Shown here: piece after piece, positions 58,223 through 64,000 of the stretch
How positions within the stretch are numbered: position 1 is the stretch's first letter
Layout: every line of letters starts with the position of its first letter
NCBI GenBank assembly: GCA_030248065.1
Contig: JASAMV010004113.1
Location: 1-64,000, forward strand
From: Rhynchonema sp. JSB1_4
Lineage: Eukaryota; Nematoda; Chromadorea; Monhysterida; Xyalidae
Reading direction: 5' to 3'
Length of the DNA stretch: 64,000 bases
Made by a program: the position numbers and the translations under genes
Notes under the pieces: model-generated
What the model was told of the DNA's origin: nothing
The model's input: only the letters and a program-made list of their open reading frames with translations
Databases searched by the model: none

Positions 58223-61200
58223 ATGCGGATGAAACTAAACGAGCGCATCTTCGCGTACGGCGTGTTCATCTTTATGGCCACCGGCCTGTTGATTGTGGCA
58301 CAGTTCTCGCTGCTCGAACGACCATCAGCGTCTTTGAATGTTGACGGCGGCGGCAGGCGCAGACCCGTGCACGTCGATCGGTCGGATGGACCGGAATTGT
58401 CCGAAGACCAGAAACTGCACGATTGGAACCGACTTCGTCATCGAATCGGTCCGCCCGGCATTCGACCGAAGCCCGATCGCAGCAAACAACAGGCTGGACT
58501 GAAGCAGCCGAAATCGAAATCGTTGCCGCCAAGCGACGGCCGGCAATCGTCATCACCGAGTCATCCGAACGATGTGCGCAAGCGAAGTGATGCAAAATTC
58601 AATGAATTCGAAAAACGACCGATATCGCCGGAGAAACAGTTCGGCAAACAGACGGACAGCAACGGACGTGATCGCAATCAAGTCGACCGGCTTCAGCTGC
58701 ATCAGCAGGATCCGGCTGAAAGCGGCATTATCGGGCAGGTGGGCTTCGTGTTGTATTGTAAATGGGTGTTTTATGGCGCAAACACACTAAAAACACACGC
58801 AAAGCTCGCCGTGCGTGCTGTACATTACAAACATACCTGCAGTATATCTATTTCAGGTGAAAATGCCACAACAGCAGCCACTGGATTTGGCCGAATTGGC
58901 GATGGTGAAGAACGAAAGTGACGATCAGGTGAAACGTGCCGGATACCGAAAGTACGCGTTCAACTTGCTCGTCAGCAATCGACTGGGCGAACGAAGGGAC
59001 ATACCGGACTCGAGACATAAACTGTGAGCCGTGTTTGATAATTGCCAACCTTGTTGGCAGCTTGCTCGTCACCATCGGTTGGCCTTTGTATTCAATATCA
59101 TATAATTTCATTGTAAAAATTGGCAGTTTTCGGCACCTGGGTAAAACCCGCAATTGTTAATTGTCAGAAGTCGAAAAACATTTTTGCCCAAAAACCATGA
59201 AGTGGTACAAGATAATTCCTTGGGTGTGGTGATTGTGGTAGCTTCCAGTACACAGCTTGTGGCACAGACATATATCTGTGCACCTCGGGGTGTACCTACC
59301 TCGGGGCAGTGGTGTCGTTGGGGGCAGTGTAGTTCGTGGGGGGGGGGGGGGGGGCGCGGGGCCCCCCCCCCCCCCCTAAGGTACACTAACCGCCGCGACC
59401 AAGGTACACTAGTACACTAACCGCCGCGTCAGGTACACTAACCGCCTCAACTTTTGCCTAAAATGGCCATTTTTAGGCCTAAAATGGGCATTTTTAGGCC
59501 TAAAATGTGTGATTTTTAGGTCAATGTTCTCAAAAGTCGCCAAAATACCCTTGTTCTGAAGAATTTTTTCCAAAAAAAGGTAAAAATAGGTCAAATTTTC
59601 TACCTCAAAAAGTGACTTTTTCCTGAATTTGGGTCTTCCCCCCCCCCCCCCCCCCCAGGGAGGTACACTAACCGCCGCACGGAAAAAAGGGGTAGGTACA
59701 CTAACCGCCGCGCCGGACCAGGAACTACACTGGTTGGGGGGGAAGGGGGGGTACCCCCCCTAGTATCCGGTATCCGGTATCTTCATTTTTTCACCCAGGG
59801 GTATCCGGTATCCTGACTTTTTGTCCAGGGGTATCCTACCCTAAAATTTTTCCGAAAACCGTAAAAATAGCCCATTTTTACCTCCAAAATGCCCAAAATC
59901 GCTTGCTGCCGCAAGCATAACCCCAAAAATGACCATTTTGTGCGCTTCCAACACCAATTTTGCTCAATTTTCCTCTAAAAAATTGACCTTTTTTTGAACA
60001 ACCCCCCCTGGGTATCCGAGATTTTTTATTTTGGGAAGCAACCCCCCCCCTGGTATCCGAGATTTTTCATTTTGGGTATCCGGTATCCGAAAATTTTGGA
60101 TTTTGGGTATCCGGTATCCTGACTTTTTCATTTCCCAACGACACCACTGCCTCGGGGGCACGGTTCAATTTTCACGGGTAGCTTTGGGTATGCTAACGGG
60201 TTTTCGGATAGCCCAGGGTGCGCTGGCGCGAAGCTTTGGCCGAGCCGTAGGCACGGGTCCCGTCTAGTTCGTTATTATGTCGTCATGTTTGCAGTTGTCA
60301 CGCCGAGGTGTACCCAACGGAGCTGCCCAAATCGAGCGTGATCATCTGTTTCTACAACGAGGCGCCGTCAGCACTGATTCGCATGGTGAACAGCATCGTC
60401 GACCGCACGCCCGATACGCTCATTCAGGAAATATTGCTCGTTGATGATTTCAGCGATCCCGGTGGGTGTTTGTTGTTGCTGTGATGTTTCAAAATTGACG
60501 TTTATTAATGAAACTTTAGATGAATATGAATATCGTTACTTTGTGGAGATGTATGTATATCGTTCATTTTAGGCGTTGGAATCGAAGAGATCCGAACGTA
60601 CGCCAACGAACACTGGTTAGACAGGTCAGACACAAAGATTCGGTTGTTGAGGACTGAGCGAAGGGAAGGACTGATTCGTGCCAAAGTCTGGGGATCGTAC
60701 AAAGCCAAAGGAGATGTTGGTTTTTTCATCGATCCGTCAACTTCTGTTAGAATAAAACCAACAGGGTATGCATCATCAATCTTTGTCAACAGGTTGTCGT
60801 ATTTCTCGACAGCCATTGCGAGGTAAACGAAAACTGGCTGCAGCCATTGGTCGCCAGAATTGTGGAGGATCCAAAAACGTTGGTGATTTGGTGCCTTCGT
60901 GCTTGACCCTTGACAGCAGAGTTTTTACAAAAACGGCATTTTTATGTGCTTCTTGCTGAAAGGCCAATTTACTAGCTTTTTTGGCCTCAACACAAAAATT
61001 TGATACTTTGTCTAAAAATTTAGTTCATGGCTAAAAGCTACAAGAATTTGTTTGCAAAATCCATACTTGACAGAAATTTATTCGTACTGGGCAATTTTTG
61101 TCTTTGTTGCAGTGTTGCGTGTCCCATCATTGACATAATCGATTCGGATACATTCCAATACACGGCATCGCCCGTCTGCATGGGCGGGTTCAGTTGGTCG

Positions 61201-62657
61201 TTGTTCTTTAAGTGGGATTATCCGCCGCATTCCTACTTTCGAACGCCCAAAGACTACATCAAACCGTTAAAGTGAGTTTCATTTGAGCGTGTTCATCTAC
61301 CAGAACATGTGCTTGCTCTTGTCCAACAATTGGGGCCCGACAATCTCAACCCCAAACTGGAGTTGGCTTATAACGTGGGGTTGTTTGCTTCCTTTGTCTT
61401 GCATAAAAAGGAAATACTATACTTTGGTTCACCAGTTAATGACTCTAGATCGCCGACAATGGCTGGTGGCCTGTTTGCGATTCGACGCGACTACTTCCAC
61501 GAGCTCGGTGATTACGATATTGGAATGGAGGTCTGGGGCGCGGAGAACGTTGAGATTTCATTCCGGGTTGGTTTCTCGTTTCATTTGGTGGCACTCATTT
61601 TCTCACTAGGATCAGGCCCATGTTATGTTCTCGTCTTGGTCTTTGGGCTGTTTGCTTTTCCCATCCAGCTTGAAGCCATCCAATCCGTGTGGTATTGCGA
61701 AGTTTCACAACCATGCACGTGCAAGTTGCGAGTGAGGCAGCAATGTGCTTGTTGCTGGCCTGTTTCGCCCTGTTTATCGCAGACGACCGGTGCACCAGGT
61801 CATCGTCAATACTGCGAATGCACCAGATGGCCGTACGTCGTAAAGACTGTGGTTCTACACGCGCATCAAACATCGTTGTTTGTGCAAACGTGACGTGTTC
61901 ACTCATTATCACACAGATCTGGATGTGCGGTGGTCGACTCGAGATCATCCCATGCAGTCGTGTCGGCCATATATTTCGACGTCAACGACCGTACGGCGCG
62001 CCCGGTGGCAAGGACACAATGGCGTGGAACTCGGTGCGAACCGCTCGCGTCTGGATGGATCAATATCTGGTGGGTGCCTGTTTTTTCAGGTATAGTCCAT
62101 GACTTTGTCGTTGTTTCGCACATTCGATGTAAGAAGAGAAAATGGTTTGGCTTGATGTTATTGAATTTGAACCGCGTCGTTGTCATAGGTGTCATGAAAG
62201 CCGAATTGTCAATTATTATTTGACGATAAAACAAGTTTGATACTGGTCGAAGATCGATATCAAGGCGCCTGTTGCCCCACTAGGTCACAAATACCGCTCC
62301 AAGCAAAAATTAACAATATCTGTATCGACTCGCGTGAACGCGCAAAGCTAATGCCGGCGTTGCCTATTGTGTCGTTGGCGCTTGACAGATGTTTCACATG
62401 TGAATTCACAGGAGAAATTCTATCGCGAGCGGCCGCATTTGCGCGCCTTCGACGCCGGTAATGTTTCGGATCGTGTACAGCTGCGCGAGAAGCTGCACTG
62501 CCAGTCGTTCCAGTGGTATTTGGAGAATGTCTACCCGGAATTGTTGGAAGGTGGCGGCCATTCAGCGCAACGCCAACAACTGGATGCGTTCAGAAATGAA
62601 GACAAGGAGCGATATGGGAATATGGGCCGCGTGCCGTTGACGAAACGTGCTGTTTTG
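58223..62657 (+). CDS. GALNT11: Polypeptide N-acetylgalactosaminyltransferase, GALNT11-like (3' end outside window)
   Basis: Golgi type II membrane enzyme that adds GalNAc from UDP-GalNAc to Ser/Thr. Exons 58223-58738, 58857-59023, 60295-60461, 60573-60715, 60793-60878, 61113-61271, 61449-61566, 61917-62069, 62412-62657; 585 codons, phases consistent. Residues 1-30: short cytoplasmic tail MRMKLNERI then anchor [20 protein letters not shown] ~140-residue disordered stem follows. GT-A catalytic domain: [50 protein letters not shown], then the Mn/UDP-binding DxH in [90 protein letters not shown] and [12 protein letters not shown]. It follows the GALNT11 pattern most closely ([22 protein letters not shown]). 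The C-terminal ricin-type lectin repeats are not found before the window ends. The WGGEN motif reads WGAEN. Confidence 0.94.
59307..60149. mobile_element. hAT-like element, CAGTGGTGTCGTTG ends, GGTATCCGGTATCC words
   Basis: Perfect 14-bp inverted ends and perfect 8-bp duplication CCTCGGGG (59299-59306 and 60150-60157). Words GGTATCCGGTATCC near both ends in the same orientation. Core hairpin GCTTGCTGCCGCAAGC near 59895. Lies in GALNT intron 2 and contains the MITE 59325-59732. Confidence 0.9.
59325..59732. mobile_element. hAT-like MITE, GGCGGTTAGTGTACC family, copy 3 (inverted)
   Basis: Ends CAGTGTAGTTC and CCAGGAACTACACTG, perfect duplication GTTGGGGG (59317-59324 and 59733-59740). Opposite orientation to copies 1 and 2 (words read GGTACACTAACCGCC). 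It begins with a run of 17 G and 15 C around CGCGGGG. Confidence 0.9.
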
Positions 62658-62897
62658 GTGCGTCATTTTGTGCAGATGACATGGAACAGTTGGAATTTCA
62701 CGTGTTTTGCTCATTTCCGATCGGTACATACTTCGTCGTCACACATTTTTGATTCGACGCTTGTCAAATAACGCAGTGTACTGAGTGCAGTAATGTTGGT
62801 CTGTTTCATCCTGCTTTCGCAGACAGACCGAAGCGCCAGGGCTCGTCAGTGCGAACGTCTCTGGCAAACTTGCCTCCAAATTTTGTGTACAAGCCAT
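62658..62897. other. GALNT intron after the catalytic-domain exon
   Basis: The donor GTGCGT at 62658 opens an intron that reaches at least the transposon at 62898. No lectin-domain exon was found in either reading phase up to 64000. Confidence 0.5.
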
Positions 62898-62924
62898 CAG
62901 TGGTGTCGTTGGGGGGGGGGGAAG

Positions 62925-63709
62925 CAGGGTTTTTTTTTCAAAATTTACTAGGTGCAACTTAGGTGCAACCCCCCAATTTTTAGGTGCAAGCTGGCCAAAG
63001 TAGGTGCAAGCCCTACTTTGAATTAAAAAACGCCGATTTTAGGTGTTTTTTTGCCTGGTCATGCGTTTTAATGCTATTTGCGTGCTTTTAGAAGTTCAAC
63101 AAAGTTGGAACGCAATGAATAGTCGCTTTCCCAACTTGGGAACTGATTTTTGTCAACTGATTTTAGCATAAACAAACTTTGGAGGAAAGTCCGAATTTCT
63201 GTAGCACGTTGAATTTTAGTTTGATTATTGAGAACCGATTGAGAAGTAAGCGAGTGTTTGACTTTGAGCTCCGAAGCAGTAAAATTTGGGGCATGTTACC
63301 ATATCCACTTTTTGGGGGTTATCATTCATTTACTTTTGCCCTTTGTTTAATTTGTGTTGGTATATCTAATGCTGTTGTCATGTTCTGCTGTAGTATTTGT
63401 TGAATCTTATTACCAATACCAGGTACTAACTGTGCGCGAAGTGCAATCAGACCAATAGATATTTTTTGTCGATGTCGACCAAACACCAAAGGTTTCGATG
63501 GAATTTAGTGGAAGGAACGAAGAAGCCGCGCAGCACATTTTTTTCGTTTCTAAGGTTTTCGAACCTTAAAAGATGCTGTATAAATGCTAAATTAAGGAAA
63601 TAAGGGCTCAAAATGTTAGGTGCAAGCTTGCACCTAACCCTGAATTTTTAGGTGCAATTCTGATTTTTTAGGTGCAAATTGCACCTAAAAAGTGTCTAAA
63701 AAAACTATG
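62925..63709. mobile_element. hAT-like element, TAGGTGCAA family, full copy, nested
   Basis: 785 bp in the opposite orientation to 26401-27526, ends CAGGGTTTTTTTTTTC and CTATG (reverse CATAG), perfect duplication GGGGGAAG (62917-62924 and 63710-63717). Shares a long single-copy interior with 26401-27526, but has no inserted MITE. Confidence 0.9.
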
Positions 63710-63962
63710 GGGGGAAGGGTTGCGGGGGGTTACGCCCCTAGTATCCGGTATCTTGATTTTTTCACCCAGGGGTATCCGGTATCCTGACTTTTTGTCCAGG
63801 GGTATCCTACCCTAAAATTGTTCCTAAAACCGTAAAAATCGCCCATTTTTAGCTCCAAAATGCTCAAAATCGCTTGCTAGCGCAAGCATAACCCCAAAAA
63901 TGACAATTTTTGCGCTTCCAACACCAATTTGGCTCAATTTTCCTCTAAAAATCGACCTTTTG

Positions 63963-64000
63963 TTGCAGTATGCGCCTGTCCGACTGACAAAAGTGCCCAT
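63963..64000 (-). mobile_element. Fragment of the dispersed repeat, copy 3
   Basis: Near-exact reverse complement of 30478-30515 (ATGGGCACTTTTGTCAGTC at the window edge). It continues beyond the window. Confidence 0.7.

Larger units (their letters stand above)
62898..64000. mobile_element. hAT-like element, CAGTGGTGTCGTTG end, GGTATCCGGTATC words; right end outside window
   Basis: Left end identical to those at 53990 and 59307; expected duplication CAAGCCAT (62890-62897). After the nested element 62925-63709 it continues with the same words and hairpin (GCTTGCTAGCGCAAGC near 63870) as 59740-60100. At 63963 it is interrupted by the dispersed repeat of 30024-30597. Confidence 0.8.

Overview
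The window is nuclear DNA from an intron-rich animal, most likely an invertebrate. Eight protein genes can be read through about 100 spliced introns (mostly GT-AG, many 45-400 bp). They encode animal-type proteins: a CBP/p300 acetyltransferase, a CLOCK-type bHLH-PAS factor, a golgin-245-type GRIP golgin, an ACBD5-type protein, a GALNT and others. No bacterial operon signals are visible. I cannot place the species from the sequence; the compact introns alone are not diagnostic.

Layout. Positions 1-8388 (+): 3' part of CBP/p300, from the KIX domain to the stop. 8389-14846: gene-poor, T-rich spacer. 14865-20530 (+): CLOCK-like gene, with a 1.25-kb perfect-ended foldback transposon in one intron. 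21237-21500 (+): Tim8, a small mitochondrial chaperone. 21788-22946 (-): mitochondrial ribosomal protein L22. 23255-23746 (-): a UQCC2-like complex III assembly protein. 23905-28326: nested hAT-like non-autonomous transposons. 29266-31062 (+): Pcc1/LAGE3, a subunit of the KEOPS tRNA-modification complex; its present stop codon comes from a transposon end. 31893-48014 (+): a 44-exon golgin (GOLGA4/golgin-245 type, 1648 residues). 48752-51966 (-): ACBD5-like peroxisome/ER tether. 52931-57543: more nested transposons. 58223 to beyond 62657 (+): GALNT11-like mucin-type O-glycosyltransferase, with its lectin domain outside the window and its introns full of transposons.

The genes do not form one pathway. 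Two loose groupings are visible: CBP next to CLOCK (known partners elsewhere), and a three-gene cluster of mitochondrial proteins. The Golgi golgin and the Golgi GALNT are separated by ACBD5.

The most striking content is a set of 14 non-autonomous, hAT-like elements. Most have perfect 8-bp target duplications that can be read by eye. They fall into families that share the same plan (short YARNG-like ends, family-specific repeated words near the ends, a core of TTTTAGGCC-type palindromes and a GCGC hairpin) but each family uses a different word. They insert into each other and into introns, and one truncates Pcc1.
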